Part shown: positions 17,136 through 24,484 of the stretch, one piece after another | How the letters are laid out: each line of letters begins with the position of its first letter | How positions within the stretch are numbered: the first letter of the stretch is position 1 | Source: Thermohalobaculum sp039030715 | Lineage (GTDB): Bacteria; Pseudomonadota; Alphaproteobacteria; Rhodobacterales; Rhodobacteraceae | Length of the DNA: 64,000 nt | Direction: 5' to 3' | Assembly: GCA_039030715.1 (NCBI GenBank) | Contig: JBCCDU010000009.1 | Span: 11,354 to 75,353 of the forward strand | Position numbers and translations under genes: made by a program | Notes under the pieces: generated by a model | What the model saw: only the letters and a program-made list of their open reading frames with translations | The model's database searches: none | What the model was told of the DNA's origin: nothing

Positions 17136-18653
17136 ATGAGGATGACGGTGAAACCGTTACTGCTTGCCGGGGCAGCCGCCCTGCTGCTGTCCAGCCCTGC
17201 CCGGCCGGCCAGCGAAGACTGGGGGCCCGTCCAGCGCGATGAGCGTGTGCGCGAGATCCCCTATGACAATGAGGTGTTCTCCGACGATCCGGAATACACC
17301 ATCACCTACGACCCCCAGGCCGAGATCGATATCTACGGCGGTAAATCCGCCATCGAGACGCCGCGTCCGCCGGTCGAGATCTTCCGCGACCTCTATGACG
17401 AGGGTCCGCTGGGCGAGGGGTTCACGCTGCTGGGCGACAAGAACCGCATCTATCCGCAGATCCTGCTGTTCGGCGATATCCGCAGCGCTGTCGCCTTCAA
17501 CGACAACGGCGCGCAAGAGATCGCGCAGATCGCCGCAAGGGCCAATATCAATATCGACTTCAAGCTAACGGCGACGGAACGGATCCATGTCTTCTTCCAG
17601 CCTCTGCAAAACGGGGCGGAGTTCACCCGCTTCGAGTTCGGTGGCGATGACAAAGACCCGAACCGCGCAGGCCGGTTCGAGACCACCGAGCAGCCGACGA
17701 CCGCGTTTTTGGAGGGCGATCTGGGCGCGATCGTCGCGGGCCTGACGGATGAGTACAACGCCTATGACATCCCCTTCGCGGTCGGGCGCGTGCCGCTCTT
17801 TCTGCAAAACGGGATCTGGCTCGAGGATGCATTCCTGGGACTGGCGGTCACTCCGCTGGTCGCACAGAACTCGCGCACGCTGGACATCACCAACTATGAC
17901 ATCACTTTCTTCGCAGGCTTCGACGAGGTCACGACCCCCGCTGTGATCGGCGCCGACGGCAAGGTCGCAGACCACGAAGCACATATCTACGGTGTCACCG
18001 GATTCTTCGATGTAAACGAGGGGTATCTGGAGACGGGCTATGCCTACATCAACGACCGCGACGAAGGGAACGGCGATTTCAGCTATCACAACTTCACGCT
18101 GGCCTTCTCGAAACGCTACTTCGCCACTGTGTCGAACGCGACGCGGATCATCGTCAATGTAGGGCAGGATCCGGGCAATGGTCTGCAGGAAACGGCCGAG
18201 GGCGTGCTCCTGATCTCGGAAAACGCGTTTATCACCCACCTGCCGCTGACCCTGATCCCCTATGCCAACTTCTGGTTCGGGGTGGACGCCACGCAATCGG
18301 CGGCGCGGAATGCCGCTGCGGGCGGGGTGCTGCGCAATGTCGGTATCAACTTCGAAACCGATGGTTTGACCGGGTTCCCGACTCTCGATGCCACCGGTAT
18401 CGACACCTTCGGTGGCGCGCTGGGTGTCGAGTACCTCTTTGGCTTCGACCAGCAACTCGTCGGCGAATTCGCAGCGGTATTTCCCTACGACGACCGTCAA
18501 GGGCCGGCGCAGGATCCGCAATTTGCCTTTGGCATGCGCTACCAACGTCCCCTCACCAATCGGTTGATCTTCCGTGCCGATGCGATGTACGGAATGCTGC
18601 TAGACGCGCCGAACCTGGCCGGTGTCCGGGCGGAGTTGCGGCTGAAACTCTGA
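17136..18653 (+). CDS. predicted outer-membrane beta-barrel protein
   Basis: A 505-residue exported protein with a signal peptide (PLLLAGAAALLLSSPARPAS). The mature part is dominated by alternating polar/hydrophobic stretches with aromatic belts (IHVFFQPLQ, YLETGYAYI, HNFTLAFSKRYFA, LIPYANFWFG), ending RAELRLKL. This is the pattern of an outer-membrane barrel. It follows the multiheme cytochrome by 5 bp, so the two are probably co-expressed. A barrel beside multiheme cytochromes recalls porin-cytochrome conduits such as MtrAB or PioAB, but I see no MtrB-type CXXC at the N terminus and no sequence match. GGAG lies 8 bases before ATG 17136; ATG 17142 is a close alternative. Confidence 0.65.
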   Translation: MRMTVKPLLLAGAAALLLSSPARPASEDWGPVQRDERVREIPYDNEVFSDDPEYTITYDPQAEIDIYGGKSAIETPRPPVEIFRDLYDEGPLGEGFTLLGDKNRIYPQILLFGDIRSAVAFNDNGAQEIAQIAARANINIDFKLTATERIHVFFQPLQNGAEFTRFEFGGDDKDPNRAGRFETTEQPTTAFLEGDLGAIVAGLTDEYNAYDIPFAVGRVPLFLQNGIWLEDAFLGLAVTPLVAQNSRTLDITNYDITFFAGFDEVTTPAVIGADGKVADHEAHIYGVTGFFDVNEGYLETGYAYINDRDEGNGDFSYHNFTLAFSKRYFATVSNATRIIVNVGQDPGNGLQETAEGVLLISENAFITHLPLTLIPYANFWFGVDATQSAARNAAAGGVLRNVGINFETDGLTGFPTLDATGIDTFGGALGVEYLFGFDQQLVGEFAAVFPYDDRQGPAQDPQFAFGMRYQRPLTNRLIFRADAMYGMLLDAPNLAGVRAELRLKL

Positions 18654-18714
18654 AAGTCACCCGGGATACCGCCAAGGAGTGCCGGGCTGAATTCTGCGGA
18701 AAAGGGGCAAACCA

Positions 18715-20058
18715 ATGGCAGATCAAGTGAACCTGAGCGACTTCATGGACTGGGTTGTCGCGCGCAACCCGGCCGAAGAAGTCTTCCATCAGGCTGTCCA
18801 CGAGGTCGCCGAGACGGTGATCCCGTTCATCAACGACAACCCCGTCTATGCCAAAATCAAGGTGCTGGAACGGATGGCCGAGCCCGACCGCACAGTCAGC
18901 TTTCGCGTGAGCTGGGCCGACGACAACGGCGAAGTGCAGGTGAATCGCGGCTACCGCGTCCAATTCAACAACTCGATCGGCCCCTACAAGGGCGGCATCC
19001 GCTTCCACCCCAGCGTCAATCAGGGTGTGCTCAAGTTTCTGGGTTTCGAGCAGACCTTCAAGAACTCCCTCACCGGTCTGCCCATGGGCGGCGGCAAGGG
19101 CGGGGCGGATTTCGATCCCAAGGGCAAGTCCCAACACGAGATCATGCGCTTCTGCCAAAGTTTCATGACCGAACTCTACCGCCATATCGGCGCGGATATC
19201 GATGTCCCGGCGGGCGATATCGGCGTCGGCGGCCGCGAGATCGGCTATATGTTCGGCCAGTTCAAACGCATCACCAACAGCTTCGAGGGTGTCCTGACCG
19301 GCAAGGGCCTGGAATATGGCGGCAGCCTGATGCGGCCCGAGGCGACAGGCTATGGCGCGGTCTACTTCCTCGAGAACATGCTGCACCACCGCCAAAACGC
19401 GATCGACGGCAAGACCGCGGTGATCTCCGGCTCCGGCAACGTGGCCACCCACGCAGCCGAGAAGATCATGCATCGCGGTGGCAAGCCGATCACGCTCAGC
19501 GACAGCGCAGGCTTCATCCATGATCCCGATGGCTTCACGCAGGACAAGCTGGATTGGGTGAAGAACCACAAGAAACAGCGCGGCGCGCGCATATCGGCCT
19601 ATGTCGATGAATTCGGCGGCACCTATCACGAAGGCGAACGCCCCTGGGGCGTGCCCTGCGACATGGCCCTGCCCTGCGCCACGCAGAATGAACTGAATGG
19701 CGAGGAGGCCAAGACGCTGCTGTCCAACGGCTGCATGGCTGTCAGCGAGGGCGCCAACATGCCCTGCGACCTGGACGCGATCGGCGCCTTTACCGAAGCC
19801 AAGATCCCCTATGCGCCAGGCAAGGCTTCGAATGCCGGCGGCGTCGGCATGTCTGGGCTCGAGATGAGCCAGAACTCCGCCCGCCTGCACCGTGACGAGG
19901 AGGATCTGCGCGAGGCACTTAAAAAGATCATGTCCGACATTCACAGTGCCTGTGTCGAACAAGGCGATATGGGCGGCCATGTCGATTATGTGCGCGGCGC
20001 GAATATCGCAGGCTTCAAGAAAGTCGCCGACGCGATGCTGGCTTTCGGCGTCGTCTGA
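18715..20058 (+). CDS. gdhA: NADP-specific glutamate dehydrogenase
   Basis: A 447-residue hexameric-type glutamate dehydrogenase that aminates 2-oxoglutarate with ammonium and NADPH. PYKGGIRFHPSV and LPMGGGKGG (catalytic Lys region) lie in the first 130 residues; AVISGSGNVATHAAEK around 240 is the dinucleotide-binding loop. Length and the N-terminal NPAEEVFHQAVHEV match the E. coli GdhA class. It follows the redox cluster on the same strand after 61 bp, so readthrough is possible, but its role is central nitrogen assimilation. Confidence 0.95.
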   Translation: MADQVNLSDFMDWVVARNPAEEVFHQAVHEVAETVIPFINDNPVYAKIKVLERMAEPDRTVSFRVSWADDNGEVQVNRGYRVQFNNSIGPYKGGIRFHPSVNQGVLKFLGFEQTFKNSLTGLPMGGGKGGADFDPKGKSQHEIMRFCQSFMTELYRHIGADIDVPAGDIGVGGREIGYMFGQFKRITNSFEGVLTGKGLEYGGSLMRPEATGYGAVYFLENMLHHRQNAIDGKTAVISGSGNVATHAAEKIMHRGGKPITLSDSAGFIHDPDGFTQDKLDWVKNHKKQRGARISAYVDEFGGTYHEGERPWGVPCDMALPCATQNELNGEEAKTLLSNGCMAVSEGANMPCDLDAIGAFTEAKIPYAPGKASNAGGVGMSGLEMSQNSARLHRDEEDLREALKKIMSDIHSACVEQGDMGGHVDYVRGANIAGFKKVADAMLAFGVV

Positions 20059-20064
20059 CCGATC

Positions 20065-20090
20065 TGGCCTTTCCCGTTGGGGAGGGGCCA
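20065..20090 (+). terminator. hairpin after gdhA
   Basis: An 11-bp stem, TGGCCTTTCCC (20065-20075) with GGGAGGGGCCA (20080-20090) and loop GTTG, begins six bases after the gdhA stop. Two of the pairs are G-U in RNA. There is no T-run, so it may act with Rho or as a 3-prime stabiliser. It sits between convergent gdhA and the L,D-transpeptidase gene. Confidence 0.5.
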
Positions 20091-20099
20091 ACCAAATGC

Positions 20100-20651
20100 C
20101 TATCCCCGGATCACCAGGCGAGAGCTTGGCTGCCAGCGCGCTAAAATCCATTCCGCATCAGACCGGCGAAACGCCACGCAGCCCGCTGTCGGATGCCGCG
20201 GCTTGCGCCATATATGAACAAAGATTGCGCTGCCCGCCCCCGGCACACACGCCGCGTTCTGGTCCGTGACCGCGCATATATCATAGAGGCCATCCCCTCG
20301 CGCCATGCAATCCGCCGGAAACGGATGAGGGTGACAGATCGGGCGATTGTAGCACGGATCCCCCGGCGTCTCGGCCCACCCCTGTTGCGGTCCCAGCACA
20401 TCAGCCGCCAAATTCGTAATCGGCCGCCTAAGGCGATCGGCGCGCCAATAGACCCATCGCAGATGATAGACGCCCACCGGCGTAACGCCATCGCCCTCGC
20501 GCTTGTCGGATCTGATCCCGCCACGCCCTACGGCACACGGCATTTGGCGCCCCAGAAACCGCGCGCCCCAGCACCCCACCACCAGGTCGCCCGCTTTCAA
20601 GGGAGCCGCTACCGAGCGCGGGTGGGCGGGTGGAGGGAGGTGGCGGCTCAC
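20100..20651 (-). CDS. L,D-transpeptidase (YkuD-like) family protein
   Basis: A 183-residue protein with the YkuD catalytic signature: His in FVHIW, then TAGCVAF with the nucleophilic Cys. Such enzymes form 3-3 crosslinks in peptidoglycan or attach proteins to it. DGVTPVGVYHL resembles the conserved substrate-side segment of the short alphaproteobacterial family. No clear signal peptide is seen. The frame opens with GTG at 20651 and no convincing ribosome-binding site, so the true start could lie further in. It sits just downstream of ribA on the same strand. Confidence 0.75.
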   Translation of the reverse strand: MSRHLPPPAHPRSVAAPLKAGDLVVGCWGARFLGRQMPCAVGRGGIRSDKREGDGVTPVGVYHLRWVYWRADRLRRPITNLAADVLGPQQGWAETPGDPCYNRPICHPHPFPADCMARGDGLYDICAVTDQNAACVPGAGSAIFVHIWRKPRHPTAGCVAFRRSDAEWILARWQPSSRLVIRG

Positions 20652-20663
20652 TTGAAAGCGGAT

Positions 20664-21767
20664 CTAGAGCAGATGTCCACTCTTAGCGGCCTTGGTCGCC
20701 AGATAGGCGCGATTATGATCCGTCTCGCCGACTTTTAACGGCACCCGCTCCTGTACCGCAACACCGGAGGCTTCCATCATCGCAGTCTTGTTCGGATTAT
20801 TGGTCATCAGCCGGACCGAGGAAAAGCCCATGGCCTTCAGGATCTCCGCTCCCAGCCGGAAATCCCGCTCGTCATCCTCGAACCCCAACCGGTGGTTGGC
20901 CTCGACCGTGTCGAAACCCTGATCCTGCAGCGCATAGGCGCGCATCTTGTTGGCGAGCCCGATCCCGCGGCCTTCCTGGTTCATGTAGAGGAGCACCCCC
21001 GCCCCCTCCTCGGCGATCTGCGCCATGGCAGCGGCCAATTGCGGTCCACAATCGCATTTCAACGAGCCGATTACATCGCCGGTGAAACAGGCCGAATGCA
21101 GTCGCGACAGGACGGGCGCCGACCGGGCCGGCTTTCCGACTTCCACGGCGTAATGTTCCTCGCCCCCATCGTCCGGGCGGAACACATGGCAGCGGCCAGC
21201 TTCGGCAAAACGCGTCGGAACCCGCGCACCGGAGACACGGGTCATCCGGATCGCTGCGGCCCCGGCCCTGTGGACCATGATCTCGGACAACAGCGAAAGC
21301 CCCGCATCAGCCGCGATGCGCTCGACTTCGGCAGTATCTTCCCAGACGGCAACGACGGCAGCGGGCAGCAGACGCGCTTGTTTGGCAAGCACCAATGCCA
21401 GCGCATGCAAGTCCGAAGGTCCCTCGCGGCGCGTCCGGTATGGTCCCTTCATAGGATGGGCCAGATCGACCGATGGATCGGCGGTCGCCTGGACGAAGCC
21501 CGCATCCGCATCCTCGTCCAGGACGACGCGGGCGAGCTGGCCGTCATAGGCCCGTGCCCGCAGCGTCTCTGCCCTGCGGTTCGAGATCGCGATATCCATC
21601 GCCGACGGCCCCAGGTCGCGCAAAGCATCCAAGCGCGTGCTCGAGATCGTCTCCGCCGCCAGAACCAGCGCCCCGCCCGAGGCCGATACCAGCGCGATGG
21701 GCGCCCCCATTCGCATATCCGCACGGGCGCGTGAGACGATTTCCTCGACAGTCAGGGACAGGTTCAT
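20664..21767 (-). CDS. ribA: GTP cyclohydrolase II
   Basis: First enzyme of riboflavin synthesis, opening GTP to a diaminopyrimidine. The catalytic domain (about 190-367) shows the zinc site CFTGDVIGSLKCDCG (Cys227, 238, 240), then NQEGRGIGL and RLMTNNPNK. The first 180 residues form a family-typical extension resembling a degenerate RibB region. Length (367) suits the long alphaproteobacterial form. Confidence 0.9.
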   Translation of the reverse strand: MNLSLTVEEIVSRARADMRMGAPIALVSASGGALVLAAETISSTRLDALRDLGPSAMDIAISNRRAETLRARAYDGQLARVVLDEDADAGFVQATADPSVDLAHPMKGPYRTRREGPSDLHALALVLAKQARLLPAAVVAVWEDTAEVERIAADAGLSLLSEIMVHRAGAAAIRMTRVSGARVPTRFAEAGRCHVFRPDDGGEEHYAVEVGKPARSAPVLSRLHSACFTGDVIGSLKCDCGPQLAAAMAQIAEEGAGVLLYMNQEGRGIGLANKMRAYALQDQGFDTVEANHRLGFEDDERDFRLGAEILKAMGFSSVRLMTNNPNKTAMMEASGVAVQERVPLKVGETDHNRAYLATKAAKSGHLL

Positions 21768-21961
21768 CGCAATCCTCCGGTCACTCGCCCCCCGTATATG
21801 CTGTTAAAACCCTCTAAAGGAAGCCATTCATTGAAACATTCTACCCGGTATGTACACGCTTCGGTGAAAAGCTGACAGAATCACTCGTACCTAAAATTGT
21901 GATGACCATCTGAACGCCAGCCGCATTAAGAATGCATCAAAAGACGGAGAGGAGAAGAATT

Positions 21962-22648
21962 GTGACCGTATCCAAAAAGATCTTGCTGGTGGATGATGAC
22001 GAGGACCTCCGCGAAGCGCTCGCCGATCAGCTGGTTATGATCGACGAGTTTGACGTGTTCGAGGCGGGCACGGGTCACGATGGCATCGATCGGGCAAAGT
22101 CCGAAATGCATGACCTGGTGATCCTGGATGTGGGTCTGCCCGATCTGGATGGCCGTGAAGTGTGCCGGATGATGCGCAAACAGGGCGTGAAATGCCCGAT
22201 CATCATGCTGACCGGCCACGCAACCGATGCCGACGCGATTCTTGGCCTGGATTCCGGCGCGAATGATTATGTCGCAAAGCCGTTCAAATTTCCGGTCCTG
22301 CTGGCGCGTATTCGCGCGCAGTTGCGTCAGCACGAACAATCCGAAGATGCCGTCTTTCAGATCGGCGATTACAGCTTCCGCCCCGGTGCGAAGATGCTGA
22401 TCGACGAGAATGAACGGCGCATCCGTTTGACGGAAAAAGAGACCAATATACTCAAATTCCTGTACCGCGCGGGCGGGCGGATGGTGGAGCGCGATGTTCT
22501 GCTGCGCGAGGTCTGGGGCTATAACGCCGGGGTCACCACTCATACCCTGGAGACCCATATCTATCGCCTGCGCCAGAAAATCGAGCCTGAACCTTCGAAC
22601 GCGCGGATCCTGCTCACGGAAACAGGAGGATATCGGTTGGGAATGTGA
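21962..22648 (+). CDS. OmpR/PhoB-family response regulator
   Basis: A 228-residue two-component regulator. The receiver domain has KKILLVDDDED, phospho-acceptor Asp56 (LVILDVGLPDLDG) and Lys106 (NDYVAKPF). The C-terminal winged helix (about 130-228) ends RIEPEPSNARILLTETGGYRLGM-like; the recognition-helix region reads HTLETHIYRLRQK. I chose GTG 21962 over ATG 21932 because GGAGAGGAG lies seven bases ahead of the GTG and the translation then opens MTVSKKILLVDD. No sensor kinase is adjacent, so it is an orphan here; a CenR-like essential regulator is one possibility, not shown. Confidence 0.85.
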   Translation: MTVSKKILLVDDDEDLREALADQLVMIDEFDVFEAGTGHDGIDRAKSEMHDLVILDVGLPDLDGREVCRMMRKQGVKCPIIMLTGHATDADAILGLDSGANDYVAKPFKFPVLLARIRAQLRQHEQSEDAVFQIGDYSFRPGAKMLIDENERRIRLTEKETNILKFLYRAGGRMVERDVLLREVWGYNAGVTTHTLETHIYRLRQKIEPEPSNARILLTETGGYRLGM

Positions 22649-22658
22649 ACGCCCAGCC

Positions 22659-22687
22659 CTTGAAGCTGCCTTGGGGGCGCCATAAGT
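22659..22687 (+). promoter_or_regulatory. sigma-32 (RpoH)-like promoter for the small RNA
   Basis: CTTGAAG (22659-22665), 14 bp, then CCATAAGT (22680-22687) resembles the RpoH consensus (CTTGAA, about 14 bp, CCCATNT). It lies 10 bp after the response-regulator stop and predicts a start near 22693, right before the first small-RNA hairpin. Confidence 0.45.
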
Positions 22688-22692
22688 TAATG

Positions 22693-22818
22693 ATGTGGAA
22701 GCGGCTCCCCCCAATAGCTTGCTTCCTGATGCAGCCGTTCTCCCCCCTCGACGGCGCATCGCAGGGTCCAGTTTAGGACCAGCGCCCGGTGTTTCCCCAC
22801 GCCGGGCGCTTTCTTGTT
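22693..22818 (+). ncRNA. candidate stress sRNA with two C-rich-loop hairpins
   Basis: The gap between the response regulator and xthA contains ordered RNA structure. Hairpin 1 pairs GGAAGC (22697-22702) with GCTTCC (22721-22726) around a CTCCCCCC loop. Hairpin 2 pairs GCCGT (22734-22738) with ACGGC (22751-22755), extended by TGC/GCA across a bulged A, and again exposes CTCCCCCC. A short GGTCC/GGACC pair (22765-22780) and a strong intrinsic terminator follow. Repeated C-rich loops that could pair with Shine-Dalgarno sequences recall the CcsR/cuckoo sRNAs of Rhodobacter and other alphaproteobacteria, which are RpoH-controlled. Family assignment is inference; the loop here is CTCCCCCC, not CCTCCTCCC. 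Confidence 0.65.
22781..22818 (+). terminator. Rho-independent terminator of the small RNA / response regulator
   Basis: Perfect 9-bp GC-rich stem AGCGCCCGG (22781-22789) with CCGGGCGCT (22802-22810), followed by TTCTTGTT. The U-rich tail is on the plus strand only, so it ends rightward transcripts. Confidence 0.85.
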
Positions 22819-22882
22819 GCGGGCGTCGATCTTTGCAAGGCATGTTGGGCACCCGCCGTAAATTCTCCGCGAAGGCCCGCCA

Positions 22883-23671
22883 ATGCCCCTCACCATCGCC
22901 ACATGGAATATCAACTCGGTTCGCCTGCGGATCGACCTCGTCACCCAGTTCCTGAACGAGGTCGGACCCGATGTGCTGTGCCTGCAGGAGACGAAATCGC
23001 CTGTCGAGATGATTCCGGCTGCAGCGCTAGCCGCCGCAGGCTACCCCCATCTGATCGCGCGCGGACAAAAGGGTTATAACGGCGTCGCGATCATCAGCCG
23101 AGTGCCGTTAGAGGATGCAGGCCATATCGACTGGTGCGCCAAAGGGGATGCCCGCCACGTCGCAGCGGCCTTGCCCGGTGATGCTGTTCTGCATAACTTC
23201 TATGTTCCTGCCGGTGGCGATGAGCCGGATCGCGACAAGAATGAAAAATTCGGCCACAAACTTGATTTCGTTCAAGAGATGACCGAGTGGAGCGCGAGGG
23301 AAAAGCATCCCGGAATCCTGGTTGGCGACCTGAACATCGCACCGCTGGAGACCGATGTCTGGTCGCACAAGCAGCTTTTGAAAGTTGTCAGCCATACCCC
23401 TGTCGAGGTCGACGCCCTGAACGGTGCGATGCAGGCTGGCGGTTGGAAGGATGTCATTCGCAGCGACATTCCAGAGCCGGAACGCCTCTATTCCTGGTGG
23501 TCATACCGCTCCAAGGACTGGGCGGCGGCGGACAAGGGGCGCCGGTTGGATCATGTCTGGGCGCGTGGCGTCAGCCATATGGCAGGCTCGTCGCGCGTGC
23601 TAAAAGACTGGCGCGGGATGGAAAAGCCATCGGACCATTGCCCGGTATTGGTGGATTTCGATCTGGGGTGA
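22883..23671 (+). CDS. xthA: exodeoxyribonuclease III
   Basis: A 262-residue AP endonuclease/3-prime exonuclease of the EEP fold. ATWNINSVRLR at the start, LQETKS with the metal-binding Glu, GVAIISR, LVGDLNIAP and the C-terminal SDHCPVLVDF with the catalytic His are all present. It repairs abasic sites and 3-prime blocks, as do nth and the Ada-like gene elsewhere in the window. Its end faces lolA, with the palindromic repeat between them. Confidence 0.94.
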   Translation: MPLTIATWNINSVRLRIDLVTQFLNEVGPDVLCLQETKSPVEMIPAAALAAAGYPHLIARGQKGYNGVAIISRVPLEDAGHIDWCAKGDARHVAAALPGDAVLHNFYVPAGGDEPDRDKNEKFGHKLDFVQEMTEWSAREKHPGILVGDLNIAPLETDVWSHKQLLKVVSHTPVEVDALNGAMQAGGWKDVIRSDIPEPERLYSWWSYRSKDWAAADKGRRLDHVWARGVSHMAGSSRVLKDWRGMEKPSDHCPVLVDFDLG

Positions 23672-23721
23672 GCCACGTCGGTGGCGTTCCTGCGTAAGTG
23701 CCTCACCAACACCCTGAAAGA

Positions 23722-23744
23722 TGTCCCGGATCAAGTCCGGGACA
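23722..23744. repeat. dispersed palindrome, copy 1
   Basis: TGTCCCGGA, TCAAG, TCCGGGACA: a perfect 9-bp stem with a 5-nt loop, between the convergent xthA and lolA genes. The same 23 bp recurs at 31829-31851, also between convergent genes. A bidirectional terminator or REP-like element is the likely role. Confidence 0.8.
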
Positions 23745-23771
23745 GCACAGGAATATCTGCGGGATCGCGCC

Positions 23772-24398
23772 TTAGCGTTCGCAGTTTTCGTCACCGATAT
23801 AGAAGAGCTCGCCGCCCAGCTTCACGTTTGCACGGGTCTCGCTGAGCGCTACGGTTGTGGTGAGGCCCTGATTGTCCACCACGATCCATTGGCGCAGCTC
23901 AAGCGGACTGTCGGCGAAAACCATGGTGATGGAGCCCTGATCCGGTGCGTCCGGGTCAATCGCCTTCACGCGAAGCTGCCCGGCGGATCGTTCGATGCTT
24001 TGCACCGCATCGTCCGAGCGCAGATCGACGCGATCGCGCAGCAGCAGGTCAAGTGGCGTCTCGCTAAGCGGGAAGCGGTCCACGGTCTGAATCTGGGGGT
24101 CGCAGACCCCAACCCAAACCCCATCGGCGATGATCAAGGCCCGGTTCGGTGGCGCGTACTCGAACCGCATCCGCCCGGGACGGCGCATATAGAACAGGCC
24201 CTCGCTGAGGTCGCCATCGGGGCCGACCTGGACGAAATTGCCCTCCAACGTTCCGATCCCGTTGAGATAATTGGAAATCCGTAAGAGATCGGCGGGGCTG
24301 GCGTCCTGCGCCACCGCCTGGTTGGTGAAGCCTGCCAACCCGGCAAGCGCCAGGCCCACAAAGGCAGTAACGATACGTGATTTGGTCATAAGCACCAT
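23772..24398 (-). CDS. lolA: outer-membrane lipoprotein carrier protein, LolA family
   Basis: A 208-residue periplasmic protein with a signal peptide (FVGLALAGLAGFTNQAVA). The mature part has the LolA landmarks LEGNFVQVGPDG, GLFYMRRPGRMRFEYAPP and VWVGVCDP. LolA carries lipoproteins from the LolCDE exporter to the outer membrane. It lies downstream of ftsK on the same strand, the order common in alphaproteobacteria. The annotated start could also be the ATG three codons in; neither has an obvious ribosome-binding site. Confidence 0.88.
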   Translation of the reverse strand: MVLMTKSRIVTAFVGLALAGLAGFTNQAVAQDASPADLLRISNYLNGIGTLEGNFVQVGPDGDLSEGLFYMRRPGRMRFEYAPPNRALIIADGVWVGVCDPQIQTVDRFPLSETPLDLLLRDRVDLRSDDAVQSIERSAGQLRVKAIDPDAPDQGSITMVFADSPLELRQWIVVDNQGLTTTVALSETRANVKLGGELFYIGDENCER

Positions 24399-24484
24399 CT
24401 GGGGTCCGATCAGGGCGAAACAACGGCATTCCGTTGCATTTGTCTATCACGAAGTTCGACGCTCGCGCTGGCGCAATCCTTGGC

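Noticed and set aside
21800..21820. Possible CtrA-like box (TTAA, 7 bp, TAAA) upstream of ribA and the response regulator
   Set aside because: The second half does not match TTAA and such half-matches are common in AT-rich gaps.
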